Of a stretch of DNA of 56,832 nucleotides, positions 17,079 through 24,973 are shown in pieces. Position 1 is the stretch's first letter. The number at the start of each line of letters is the position of its first letter. Origin of the DNA: Cylindrospermum sp. FACHB-282 (lineage in GTDB: Bacteria > Cyanobacteriota > Cyanobacteriia > Cyanobacteriales > Nostocaceae). The position numbers and the translations under genes are program-made. The notes under the pieces were generated by a model. That model ran no database searches and had not been told where the DNA came from. It saw only the letters and a list, made by a program, of their open reading frames with translations. The stretch lies in NCBI RefSeq assembly GCF_014697195.1, contig NZ_JACJRJ010000042.1, forward strand, positions 1 to 56,832, in the 5' to 3' direction.

Positions 17079-18270
17079 GTTTCAATCCCTAATAACGTAA
17101 GTTGCTAGTTAGGAAAACTGTCAGCATCAGGATGTCCAGGATTAAAGGATGAACAGGATGAAAGCTGGGATTTAATCACCAATTACCTATTGCCCATTAC
17201 CTATTATCCGCAACTTGGGTTAATAGGGATTTTGATGAATTGCAACTTCGAGGTGTAAAGAAAATTTCTTGATTTGATGGTTTCAATCCCTAATAGGGAT
17301 TTTGATGAATTGCAACAATGATTATTGATGGAATACCATGTAGCCCGAAGTTTCAATCCCTAATAGGGATTTTGATGAATTGCAACCCTTTGATGAGTGC
17401 CGAACTGTGTCAAACGCAAGTAAGTTTCAATCCCTAATAGGGATTTTGATGAATTGCAACCAAGCCAGGATTGCAAATAAGGAATTAGTGCAAGCTAGTT
17501 TCAATCCCTAATAGGGATTTTGATGAATTGCAACGTGTGAAAAATGCAATCAGTCCCCAATAAATTAGTTTCAATCCCTAATAGGGATTTTGATGAATTG
17601 CAACGATGCACAAGTTCAGCAAATTTTAAAGGGTGAAGAGGAAGAAGTTTCAATCCCTAATAGGGATTTTGATGAATTGCAACATTACCATAGGTTTGTG
17701 CAAGTTTACTTATCAATCGTTTCAATCCCTAATAGGGATTTTGATGAATTGCAACGAGAGGCAGTCACAGGATCTTTATGTAGCAGACATTCGTTTCAAT
17801 CCCTAATAGGGATTTTGATGAATTGCAACAAAGTTTTGAACGGTCAGGAGATTAAAGTAAATATCTACGTTTCAATCCCTAATAGGGATTTTGATGAATT
17901 GCAACTACGCCAACCAATATATTGTCGAAGGTATTCCTTTGTTTCAATCCCTAATAGGGATTTTGATGAATTGCAACATTTTCGCCTTGGTGCAAAGAAG
18001 ATGGATCGCCGTCAAAGTTTCAATCCCTAATAGGGATTTTGATGAATTGCAACTATTGATCAAATTGATCAATTATTTCCTTGCACCCTGTTTCAATCCC
18101 TAATAGGGATTTTGATGAATTGCAACTTGATTCCACTTTCTCGGATACTACCGCTATCACGTGTTTCAATCCCTAATAGGGATTTTGATGAATTGCAACC
18201 CCATTTTTTCGATGGCGTAGGGGGGTTAACATAGTTTCAATCCCTAATAGGGATTTTGATGAATTGCAAC
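17079..18270 (-). CRISPR. CRISPR array, 15 repeats and 14 spacers
   Basis: The 37-bp repeat on the plus strand begins GTTTCAATCCCTAATAGGG and ends GATGAATTGCAAC; it contains the palindrome ATCCCTAATAGGGAT. Repeats start at 17280, 17350, 17424, 17498, 17568, 17647, 17719, 17793, 17869, 17941, 18017, 18090, 18163 and 18234, all identical. A fifteenth, leftmost repeat is split into 17079-17094 and 17221-17246 by an inserted element. Spacers are 33-42 bases. On the minus strand the repeat ends in ATTGAAAC, the usual crRNA 5' handle, and the sequence right of 18270 looks like a leader, so transcription is taken as leftward with the oldest repeat at the left. No cas genes lie in the window; type cannot be assigned with certainty. 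Confidence 0.97.
17095..17220. mobile_element. 126-bp miniature element inserted in a CRISPR repeat
   Basis: The bases to the left (GTTTCAATCCC plus TAATA) and right (TAATA plus GGGATTTTG...) rebuild one exact consensus repeat if one TAATA is removed, so TAATA is a 5-bp target duplication. The insert begins ACGTAAGTTGC and ends GCAACTTGGGT, terminal inverted repeats matching at 9 of 11 positions. It contains no open frame and includes heptamer-like ATTACCTATT sequence. Confidence 0.85.
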
Positions 18271-18530
18271 CGCGGGGGTCTGGAACCCATACTATATTTA
18301 GTTTTCAAGGTGCAGTTGCGCGAATCGATCATTAATATACCATTCCAGCCGTTGGTTGAAAAGAGGGACAAAGAAAAAAAAGGCGGAAACCCTTTTATTG
18401 TAAGCCTTTCAGAGTTTGCGCGGATCGAAATTGGGTGATAAGAGGCTGAAATGCTTACAGTCATTGAGATACAGGCGTTTTTTTCAGTGATCAAATTTGT
18501 ACACCTACCCATCCGCGCAACTAGCATCCA
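18271..18530 (-). promoter_or_regulatory. CRISPR leader (leftward)
   Basis: About 260 bp next to the intact rightmost repeat. On the minus strand the proximal part reads GCGCAACTGCACCTTGAAAA then CTAAATATA and GGGTTCCAGACCC before the first repeat, a layout seen upstream of other cyanobacterial arrays. A GCGCAA-type motif recurs three times (near 18315, 18419 and 18514). It has no credible gene. The region up to 18615 is otherwise empty. Confidence 0.65.
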
Positions 18531-18615
18531 GAAATCTAGCTAAAAAGGGGGTGGGGAGAAGTTCACCAGTAGGTTTTCTAGATTCTGGTAAAACAAAAAT
18601 CTTCTAGCCCCCAAG

Positions 18616-19968
18616 TCAAATCCAAATATCAGAGGTGCAATCACCGCCAGGATAGCGCATTTCATGAGCGCGAGATGGGCCTGCTGGTTCTTTACCAAAG
18701 TCAACATAGAAATTTTCGTTGATTTTCAGACCGCCATTTTCAGTATCGCAGTCAACCTGCAATAAATATGAGCCAGTTTTAGATAATTCAGGATAAAACT
18801 GATTATCCCAAGTGCTAAACAGAGAATTTGTCACATATAGCCGCTTACCATCTAGACTTAGTTGTAACATCTGCGGCCCACCTGCCAATTGATGACCTTG
18901 AACTTCACCACCTTTACCCAGCAAACCACCGCACCAAACTTGACCGGTGAGTTGGGGATGAGCAGGATCGCTGATATCATATTGACGAATGTCTCCATGT
19001 AGCCAGTTGGAGAAATAAATATAGCGATCGCACATCGAAATTAAGATATCTGTAATCAACGATGGTACAGGTATGGGCCAGCCTGCAACCTCCACCGATG
19101 GGATGTCAATTACTTTCTCTATTTGCCATTGTTCGTTAGACTTTTGCCAATGCCAAACATTACTACTAAGTGCAGCAGCGACAAATCCATGGGTGCTGTC
19201 GGGGTTGTGGTGAAAGCGCAGTTCTAAAGGAATTAACCCTTCTTCCCCCAAGTCAACAGATTGGGTAATCTCCCTTGTTGACCAATCCCAGAAATGGATA
19301 TGATGACCATAGTTACCAGCGGCTACATCCTTGAGGTCAAAGCCTGGGTAATAGGTTTTAGGTGCGCCCCATTCACTGCTGACCATTACATTATGGCGCG
19401 GCTGATACCAAAAGTCATAGTTAAACCGCATCCCATCAGCTTTGTTTTCCCACCGTCCAGCTATCTCAAAATTCTCATCTAATAGCAAAAAGCCACCGGG
19501 GCCATTTCCCTCCCCTTCTCCTAGCATGGAAATCATTACATGACCATCTGCTAAACAATGTACTGTGTGGGGTGCAGTTAAATTGGTTTTGGCTAAAATT
19601 TCTTCTGGTTCAATAACTTTGTGCAGTTTTGGCGCTTTCGTCTCTGCTGTATCAACTATATAAATGCGACTAGACCTTTGTCCGGGAATTACGCAGAACC
19701 GCCGAGATTTATTAGCGTCGCCGTGGCATGAACTGCAAGCATTCCACCCAAAATGGTGCAATTCATCGCCAATGTAAGGCATTGATAGGCGATGTATGAT
19801 TTTAGAGTAAGTAGGGGAATTGGGATCAACGTCTACAGTGGCGAGATAATCTGGTTCTTCGATACCTGTTCCTGTATAAAGTGCGATCGCATAAAGCACC
19901 TTTTCCCGTTCTCCCTCCATCGCTGCTGCTGGGGAAGCATAACCAGGGCCACAACAAGCATGATTCAT
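18616..19968 (-). CDS. selenium-binding protein 56 family (methanethiol oxidase-like)
   Basis: About 450 residues from ATG 19968, which follows AAGGTG; the frame extends upstream to 20022 but without a ribosome site. The start [13 protein letters not shown], then [25 protein letters not shown] and a C-terminal [17 protein letters not shown] are hallmarks of the SBP56/SELENBP1 beta-propeller family. Characterised members oxidise methanethiol to formaldehyde, hydrogen sulfide and hydrogen peroxide using copper bound by histidines, and a conserved cysteine near the N-terminus binds selenium in animal homologues. The many conserved His and Cys residues are present. It is monocistronic, next to the CRISPR leader, with gamma-glutamylcyclotransferase upstream on the same strand. 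Confidence 0.9.
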   Translation of the reverse strand: MNHACCGPGYASPAAAMEGEREKVLYAIALYTGTGIEEPDYLATVDVDPNSPTYSKIIHRLSMPYIGDELHHFGWNACSSCHGDANKSRRFCVIPGQRSSRIYIVDTAETKAPKLHKVIEPEEILAKTNLTAPHTVHCLADGHVMISMLGEGEGNGPGGFLLLDENFEIAGRWENKADGMRFNYDFWYQPRHNVMVSSEWGAPKTYYPGFDLKDVAAGNYGHHIHFWDWSTREITQSVDLGEEGLIPLELRFHHNPDSTHGFVAAALSSNVWHWQKSNEQWQIEKVIDIPSVEVAGWPIPVPSLITDILISMCDRYIYFSNWLHGDIRQYDISDPAHPQLTGQVWCGGLLGKGGEVQGHQLAGGPQMLQLSLDGKRLYVTNSLFSTWDNQFYPELSKTGSYLLQVDCDTENGGLKINENFYVDFGKEPAGPSRAHEMRYPGGDCTSDIWI

Positions 19969-20060
19969 AGTTTTACACCTTAACAAGGTACAATAAATGG
20001 TTATTAATATGAATGTTTGCACATTCTGTCTGTCATTGCTTGGGTTGTGATGGGAGATAA

Positions 20061-20660
20061 TTAAGGCGATCGCCTAATTTGCCCTTCTTGATGGCGCTGT
20101 TGTAGTTGGTGCATATGATTAAACAAATGCCAACAATATTCTTCTGGTAACCCGCAGGTAATAGCACCCCGCATCACAACGTTAAAGTACCAATCATTTG
20201 GCGGCATTTCTTCTGGCAACTTATTAACTACTGTATATGTGCGAACATTTTTATATATCTGATTGTGGCAGTGAATATCTACTAACTCATGGCGATAGAC
20301 GCCTTGGAGGACACCTTCTCGTTTATCTAAGTGTTCACTCAGTCGCCAAGGTAGCCGATAAAGCACCCCTTTAACGCTAGCTTGGGGATCTTTGACTACA
20401 TCCAAAACCCCACAATTGCGTTTAGGAGAATAGAGATAAAATCCTAGTCGATAACTTTTTAAGATTCCTGGGCTGATGACGTAAGGGTGAGTGTTTTCAC
20501 CAAGCGATCGCTTTAAATCCACAGGACACATACAAGATCCATAAGCAAAATAGTAAAACATTTGCTCTCGGTGTGGCTGTTGTTGCAATTTCAACTTTAG
20601 CTGTGCAGGATTATGAGATTGTACCCAACTGTGGTGCGAGTGTCCACTTTGATTACCCAT
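20061..20660 (-). CDS. gamma-glutamylcyclotransferase-like protein
   Basis: The core starts at [15 protein letters not shown], the Y-G-S-N/C-M signature that binds the gamma-glutamyl group. It continues with [20 protein letters not shown], where the Glu of KREG is the expected catalytic acid. The family releases 5-oxoproline from gamma-glutamyl dipeptides in glutathione turnover. Three starts are possible: 20768 (235 aa), 20660 (199 aa) and 20561 (166 aa). The first lies inside a miniature element (20714-20825), so residues 1-19 of that form would be element-encoded; I prefer 20660, or 20561, which directly precedes the domain. Confidence 0.8.
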   Translation of the reverse strand: MGNQSGHSHHSWVQSHNPAQLKLKLQQQPHREQMFYYFAYGSCMCPVDLKRSLGENTHPYVISPGILKSYRLGFYLYSPKRNCGVLDVVKDPQASVKGVLYRLPWRLSEHLDKREGVLQGVYRHELVDIHCHNQIYKNVRTYTVVNKLPEEMPPNDWYFNVVMRGAITCGLPEEYCWHLFNHMHQLQQRHQEGQIRRSP

Positions 20661-20705
20661 CGATCCAGGGAGAACCGCTATAAAAGCCTTGATTAAAGAG
20701 GAAAA

Positions 20706-20833
20706 GGTAAATCGGCGTTGCTGATTAAAAATATGAATATGTGTCACGCAAAGGCGCTTTCGTCGCAAAGAATCAAGCTTAAAAAGGTTGAATTTCCCAA
20801 GTTCATATTCTAATTCAGCAACGCCGGTAAATC
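20706..20833. mobile_element. 112-bp miniature inverted-repeat element with 8-bp target duplication
   Basis: The element spans 20714-20825. It begins GGCGTTGCTGATTAAAAATA and its other end, read on the minus strand, begins GGCGTTGCTGAATTAGAATA. It is flanked by perfect 8-bp direct repeats GGTAAATC (20706-20713 and 20826-20833). There is no coding capacity of its own. It sits directly upstream of the gamma-glutamylcyclotransferase and supplies an alternative start codon to that frame. A shorter, decayed relative lies at 54533-54607. Confidence 0.9.
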
Positions 20834-20886
20834 TTCTCCCCTTCCTCCAATTTCAGCAATAACCACCAGAAACAAATTTCAAAACA

Positions 20887-21474
20887 TTATTGGGCATTAG
20901 TTCTGAGTTGATTCCAGGCTTCGACAACAGACTGTAATGTCTTTGGTAGGCTATCTTGAGAAATATCATTATACTGAAAAGTACCTACTTGGCTCGTGAG
21001 GGTGTAGCTAATGAAATCCGCAGAACCGTTGGGTGCTGGATAACTCAGATTTTGATATTTACTAAATCTCTTTTTATCTAGTAATTGTTCAAACTTTTGC
21101 ACCTGTTGCAAAGAAACGCGGCGTACGCTACGTTCAGAATCATTAGCATCACCTATCCGCACACGGATCAATATGCCATCTTTGCGTAAAACAGTTTCGT
21201 AGGTTCTGCCAGTAATGCCACCACTAGCGATTTCTCGAAGTACCACACCTTCATCTAAAGGTGGTGGTAACTCATTGGCGGGAATTGGTACAGGTTTAAT
21301 ACTGTCTGGTTTAGCGTTCTCTTTTAAAACTTGATTTGTAGTTTCTAGCGACAGATTTGTAGAAGCGGCAGAGGCATCTTTTATTGGTGTTAATCCGCTA
21401 CTAACAGACAAAATTCCAGTTAAAATCAAAGCAGTTAAAAATTGCTCTTGATTGTTGGTTAAGTTTCCTTTCAT
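20887..21474 (-). CDS. secreted protein with emfourin-like domain
   Basis: A 195-residue protein with an N-terminal hydrophobic segment (12-37, ending DASAAS) consistent with a signal peptide, and an ATG at 21474 after AGGA. Residues 77-190 have the order VVLREIASGGITG, a variable strand pair, VSLQQVQKFEQLLD, then FISYTLTSQVGTFQYND and SLPKTLQSVVEAW. This resembles the emfourin/protealysin-inhibitor fold (SGG-G start, central helix, YTLT strand). Emfourins inhibit thermolysin-like metalloproteases; a periplasmic inhibitor role is inference. A Pro-rich linker (60-75) precedes the domain. No protease gene is nearby. Confidence 0.55.
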   Translation of the reverse strand: MKGNLTNNQEQFLTALILTGILSVSSGLTPIKDASAASTNLSLETTNQVLKENAKPDSIKPVPIPANELPPPLDEGVVLREIASGGITGRTYETVLRKDGILIRVRIGDANDSERSVRRVSLQQVQKFEQLLDKKRFSKYQNLSYPAPNGSADFISYTLTSQVGTFQYNDISQDSLPKTLQSVVEAWNQLRTNAQ

Positions 21475-22069
21475 GAGGTTTTTCCTAGTGATTTTAGCAA
21501 GATAGCTTATTAGTAGTCAGTACCCAGTAGTGATTATTTAGTAATTAAATTACTAATAACTAATCACAAAAGCAGGTGTAGAGAAATGTAAAAATCTGCT
21601 CTCTTCAATGCAAATACCTACTAACTTATCAGAAAGGGCTGATAAATTTATGCAACTACACAATAAATTTGTTGGAATTCTTCCTATCATTAGCCTGATT
21701 TAGGAATATCCAAAATTGCATATTTTCCCAAAACTGAAATAGTTGAGGATGTTTTGATATTAGTTTTTAAGAGGCAGATATGAAGATAGACGCGAGTGTG
21801 ATGACTGTTTGTTCCGGAAACTTTACAAAAAATATAGCAGTCCTAAATCATTTGTGAACACAAAGATACCCGACTTCTCCAAGAAGTCGGGTATCTGACT
21901 CACTTTATGTTCACAAATCAAATAGGATTGCTATATATTAATTAACTGTCCTAACAGTGACAATTTTAGATTTTGGATTGAAGAGAAAATCTAAAATCGA
22001 ATATCTCAAAATTTATTCGTGGGATCATCTAAAATCTGAAGTTAACCTATCTAGATTCAGCCCAAAACA
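21475..22069. other. intergenic region holding a hairpin element
   Basis: Contains the 103-bp inverted-repeat element at 21833-21935. The rest is AT-rich with TAATTACTAATAACTAATCA-type direct repeats near 21520-21565. No gene is seen. Confidence 0.55.
21833..21935. mobile_element. 103-bp miniature inverted-repeat element with central hairpin
   Basis: Left end TATAGCAGTCCTAAATCATT and the right end on the minus strand TATAGCAATCCTATTTGATT pair at 24 of 28 positions (21833-21860 against 21908-21935). The centre (21865-21895) is a perfect 14-bp hairpin, GATACCCGACTTCT, loop CCA, AGAAGTCGGGTATC. The TA-rich ends fit insertion at TA dinucleotides, as for IS630/Tc1-type elements. Confidence 0.8.
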
Positions 22070-22567
22070 TTAGGCGCTGAGTGCTGTTTGATCAATTAAC
22101 AGGTTATTAGGTGCATCAAACCTAATAGTGCTAGCAGCCCAGTCTTTGAAATCAGGTGCCAACCAGACTAACTTACACAGAATATCATCATTTACCCATA
22201 ATACTAGAGGGAAATTAAGCTGCTTCCGAAACTCATTTCGCGTCATATTAGTACTGATGAGTAGTTGATTAATCCCTTCCACAGATTCTAAACCCCTGAC
22301 GATCAAAACTTCGGGTTGAGCATCACCTAGTAAACTAGTGATGGTGGTATAAAGGGTTTCGGCCCCTGTTGGAAGGAAGATTTCTTGGATGTCTGCTGAG
22401 GATGATTCTTTTAACAAATTTACTACTTGCTCCTGACTTGTGACTGAGTTACAACAAGCCAAAATCAGTGCAAATTCGCCTGTAGCAAGCATCATGGCTC
22501 TCGCTAGCCTTTTAATGGCTACTGTGTTGCTGGCTGTGCTGTCTTCAGAATCACTTAAGCTAGTCAT
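22070..22567 (-). CDS. stand-alone N-terminal domain of a cyanobacterial NTPase/TPR protein family
   Basis: A 165-residue protein with ATG 22567 after AGGA. Segments KRLARAMMLATGEFALILAC, IFLPTGAETLYTTI, EFRKQLNFPLVLWVNDDIL and LVWLAPDFKDWAASTIRF are, from memory, typical of the first 150 residues of large cyanobacterial proteins that continue into an ATPase (NB-ARC/AAA-like) and TPR repeats. Here the frame ends at residue 165 with no ATPase, so it is either a truncated gene or a free-standing module. The IS607 element starts upstream and a hairpin element lies downstream, so rearrangement is plausible. Function is unknown. Confidence 0.6.
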   Translation of the reverse strand: MTSLSDSEDSTASNTVAIKRLARAMMLATGEFALILACCNSVTSQEQVVNLLKESSSADIQEIFLPTGAETLYTTITSLLGDAQPEVLIVRGLESVEGINQLLISTNMTRNEFRKQLNFPLVLWVNDDILCKLVWLAPDFKDWAASTIRFDAPNNLLIDQTALSA

Positions 22568-22900
22568 GAAAAATCCTAAATTTTTCTTTTTAAGAAGTTA
22601 TCAACCAATTTTCGATAAATTATTCAACTTAGCCTTGACTCAAAAATGCTATGGGTATAGCGCAAAAATGAACTTCTTTTTGTAAACCATAATACAATCC
22701 TACCCACGGTTTAATTTAGTAGGTGTATGGGGTATCACCCCCCATTGTACCCTAAATTCCGATATTGGCGTTAATTGGAGATGAAATTATCTCAAGGAAT
22801 ATAGTCACGGTGACTAAAGAAAGCTGAAATAATCTATCTATTGGTAGGTGTCAGGTGGCAATGCAACTTATAATTAGTATGATAAAACTTTAAACAAAAT
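22568..22900. other. intergenic region left of the IS607 element
   Basis: No gene is seen. A small hairpin, GGGGTATCACCCC at about 22729-22741, is visible. The exact left boundary of the transposon is not resolved and should lie in 22860-22900. Confidence 0.4.
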
Positions 22901-22941
22901 ATAGTCTAATATATTCAGATATAGTCTAAAACCGAGTTCTA

Positions 22942-23526
22942 ATGAAATTGTCTGATTATGCAAAAACCTTGGGGATTTCGTACCTTACAGCTTGGCGACA
23001 TTACAAAGCAGGTAAAATACCATACCCAACAGAGCAACTTCCCACAGGAACCGTAATTGTTGATTACGACCCAAAAAAGATGCCAGGGGGTGCTGTTAGA
23101 GTGGCGATTTATGCCAGGGTATCAAGTGCTGAAAATAAAGATAACTTGGATAGGCAAGGAGAGAGATTAACTCAATATGCAATTGCCAAAGGATATCAGA
23201 TCGTCTATATCATCAAGGAAATAGGGAGCGGTCTAAATGACAATCGCAAGAAATTAGAGAAGCTTTTACTGAAAAATGATTATGATATCTTGCTAGTCGA
23301 ACATAAAGATAGATTAGGGAGATTTGGTACACATTACATCGATATTTTACTGAGAAGATTAGGGGTAAATCTAGAGATTGTTAATCTAGCCGATAATGGA
23401 CGTGATGAATTGATGCAAGACTTGGTGGCGATAATTACCAGCTTTGCAGGGCGATTATATGGTCAGCGCCGGGCAAAACGTAAAACAGAAAAAATTGTGG
23501 AAGCCTTAAATTCTCCAACAGATTAA
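22942..23526 (+). CDS. tnpA: IS607-family transposase TnpA (serine recombinase)
   Basis: A 194-residue protein. Residues 1-45 are a MerR-like helix-turn-helix (LSDYAKTLGISYLTAWRHYK) that binds the element ends. Residues 52-190 are a serine-resolvase catalytic domain: VAIYARVSS with nucleophile S61, DNLDRQ at about 68-73, and RLGRFG near 126-131. The HTH is N-terminal to the catalytic domain, the reverse of classical resolvases and diagnostic of IS607. It starts at the ATG 12 bp after the left subterminal repeat. tnpB follows at 74 bp. All catalytic motifs are intact, so the element may be active. Confidence 0.94.
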   Translation: MKLSDYAKTLGISYLTAWRHYKAGKIPYPTEQLPTGTVIVDYDPKKMPGGAVRVAIYARVSSAENKDNLDRQGERLTQYAIAKGYQIVYIIKEIGSGLNDNRKKLEKLLLKNDYDILLVEHKDRLGRFGTHYIDILLRRLGVNLEIVNLADNGRDELMQDLVAIITSFAGRLYGQRRAKRKTEKIVEALNSPTD

Positions 23527-23536
23527 TTGCGTTTTG

Positions 23537-23556
23537 TAGTCAAATATATTTGACTA
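23537..23556. promoter_or_regulatory. perfect 20-bp palindrome between tnpA and tnpB
   Basis: TAGTCAAATA followed by its exact reverse complement TATTTGACTA. It contains the same AGTC(A/T)A core as the element ends, so it is a likely TnpA binding site or tnpB operator. Confidence 0.6.
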
Positions 23557-23599
23557 TATCTTTAGTGATATACTAATTTCCTTGCCAATATTAATCAAT

Positions 23600-24868
23600 A
23601 TGCGTCAAGTCGAAAAGCACATAATTAAGTATAGACATGAATGGTTTGATTATTGCACTGACATTACCACTATTTCCCGACAGCTTTACAACGCTGCTCA
23701 ATTCACCCAACGTCAAGGTTTTTTCTACAGATGGGGGACTCAAACACAAGGGAGCTTAGACACTTTATTTAAACAAAACCAGAACTATAAATCAATGCCT
23801 GCCAAAGTCGCCCAACTTGTTTTGAAACAGAATGCAGATGGGTGGATTGCTTACTACAAAGCATTGTCAGCCTATAAAATTGATTCAAGTAAGTTCACAG
23901 GTAGACCAAAGCCACCCAGTTATGTTGACGATAAAAACCTAGTTAAGTTCAATAATCAAGCAATTGGTAAAAGGGAATTTGGTAAGGGTTGCATTGTTCC
24001 ATCAATGTCGCCAATCAGGATTCCGGTAAAACCTGGACTAAAGTTGCAGGACTTGTGTGAAGTGCGAATTATTCCCAAAACCGGATACTTTGTTATAGAA
24101 GTAGTTTATGAAATTCCCGAAACATCAGACTTCTTTTGTAGCTTAAATCCTGGGTTGAATGCGGCGATAGATATTGGTTTAGACAATCTAGCGACGATTG
24201 TTTTTAACGACCTAGAGATACAGCCGATTATTGTGAATGGCAAGCCATTAAAATCAGTCAACCAGTTTTACAACAAGCAGGTTGCGTTTTTTCGCTCCGT
24301 TCTACCTAAGGTACAAGGGAAATCGCGGCGAATTGCAAATATAGTTCGTAACCGGAATAATTTTCTAGATTCATATCTACATCAATCTACAAAAATGATT
24401 GTAGATGAATTTCTGCGCCTGGGCGTAACTCACGTTTCAATAGGAAAAAACGAGCAATGGAAAACACATCTTAATTTAGGAAAGCGTACAAACCAGAACT
24501 TTACTCAGATACCACACGCTAAATTTATCGAGATTCTGACTTACAAACTACAAAGAGTCGGTATCACCGTCAAGGTTGCAGAAGAAAGCTATACCAGCAA
24601 GGCTTCTGCGATTGATTGGGATATTATCCCAATCCATGAACCTAACAACAAGATAAAACACATCTTCTCAGGACGACGTGTCAAAAGAGCGTGGTATGTG
24701 AGCAAGGATGGTTTTAAGATTCATGCCGATGTCAACGCAGGACTGAACATCGGCAGAAAAAGTAATCCCGAAGGGTTTGATTGTCTCAAGTCTATTCTGA
24801 GGGATAGGGGATGTCTGGTAGTACATCCAAGGCGGATAACTCCACTATTTAAGCGTGTCCATGCCTAA
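23600..24868 (+). CDS. tnpB: TnpB RNA-guided nuclease of the IS607 element
   Basis: About 422 residues from ATG 23600; a TTG at 23582 would add six. TnpB proteins are omega-RNA-guided DNA nucleases, ancestors of Cas12. The RuvC-like site has D197 in AAIDIGLDNLATIV and D383 in HADVNAGLNI (TTG numbering); E291 in SIGKNEQWK is the candidate second acid. The zinc-ribbon region (ESYTSKASAIDWD to FSGRRVKR) lacks CxxC pairs, as in one known TnpB subgroup. The length and N-terminal part are complete. The omega-RNA is expected to overlap the 3' end of this gene and run to the right end of the element near 24920. Confidence 0.92.
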   Translation: MRQVEKHIIKYRHEWFDYCTDITTISRQLYNAAQFTQRQGFFYRWGTQTQGSLDTLFKQNQNYKSMPAKVAQLVLKQNADGWIAYYKALSAYKIDSSKFTGRPKPPSYVDDKNLVKFNNQAIGKREFGKGCIVPSMSPIRIPVKPGLKLQDLCEVRIIPKTGYFVIEVVYEIPETSDFFCSLNPGLNAAIDIGLDNLATIVFNDLEIQPIIVNGKPLKSVNQFYNKQVAFFRSVLPKVQGKSRRIANIVRNRNNFLDSYLHQSTKMIVDEFLRLGVTHVSIGKNEQWKTHLNLGKRTNQNFTQIPHAKFIEILTYKLQRVGITVKVAEESYTSKASAIDWDIIPIHEPNNKIKHIFSGRRVKRAWYVSKDGFKIHADVNAGLNIGRKSNPEGFDCLKSILRDRGCLVVHPRRITPLFKRVHA

Positions 24869-24973
24869 AGTAGAGTTGCTTAAATCTAAATTGCAGATGT
24901 CTGACTATATTTGACTATGTGATTTGGAACTATTCCCAGTCATTATCCATAATTTCACTCCGCCTGTAGAATA

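Larger units (their letters stand above)
22900..24920 (+). mobile_element. IS607-family insertion sequence (approximate ends)
   Basis: Two genes, tnpA (22942) and tnpB (23600), flanked by ATAGTC motifs. The left end has ATAGTCTAA at 22901 and 22921 (20 bp apart). The right end has the complementary GACTAT at 24903 and 24913 (10 bp apart). A perfect 20-bp palindrome, TAGTCAAATATATTTGACTA, lies between the genes at 23537-23556. IS607 elements lack terminal inverted repeats and leave no target duplication, so ends are only approximate. Confidence 0.85.

Noticed and set aside
17590-18103. Open frames with repeated IPNRDFDELQ
   Set aside because: They are translations of CRISPR repeats and spacers, not a repeat protein.
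18237-18527. Minus-strand 96-codon frame next to the CRISPR array
   Set aside because: It covers the leader and last repeat; no coding character.
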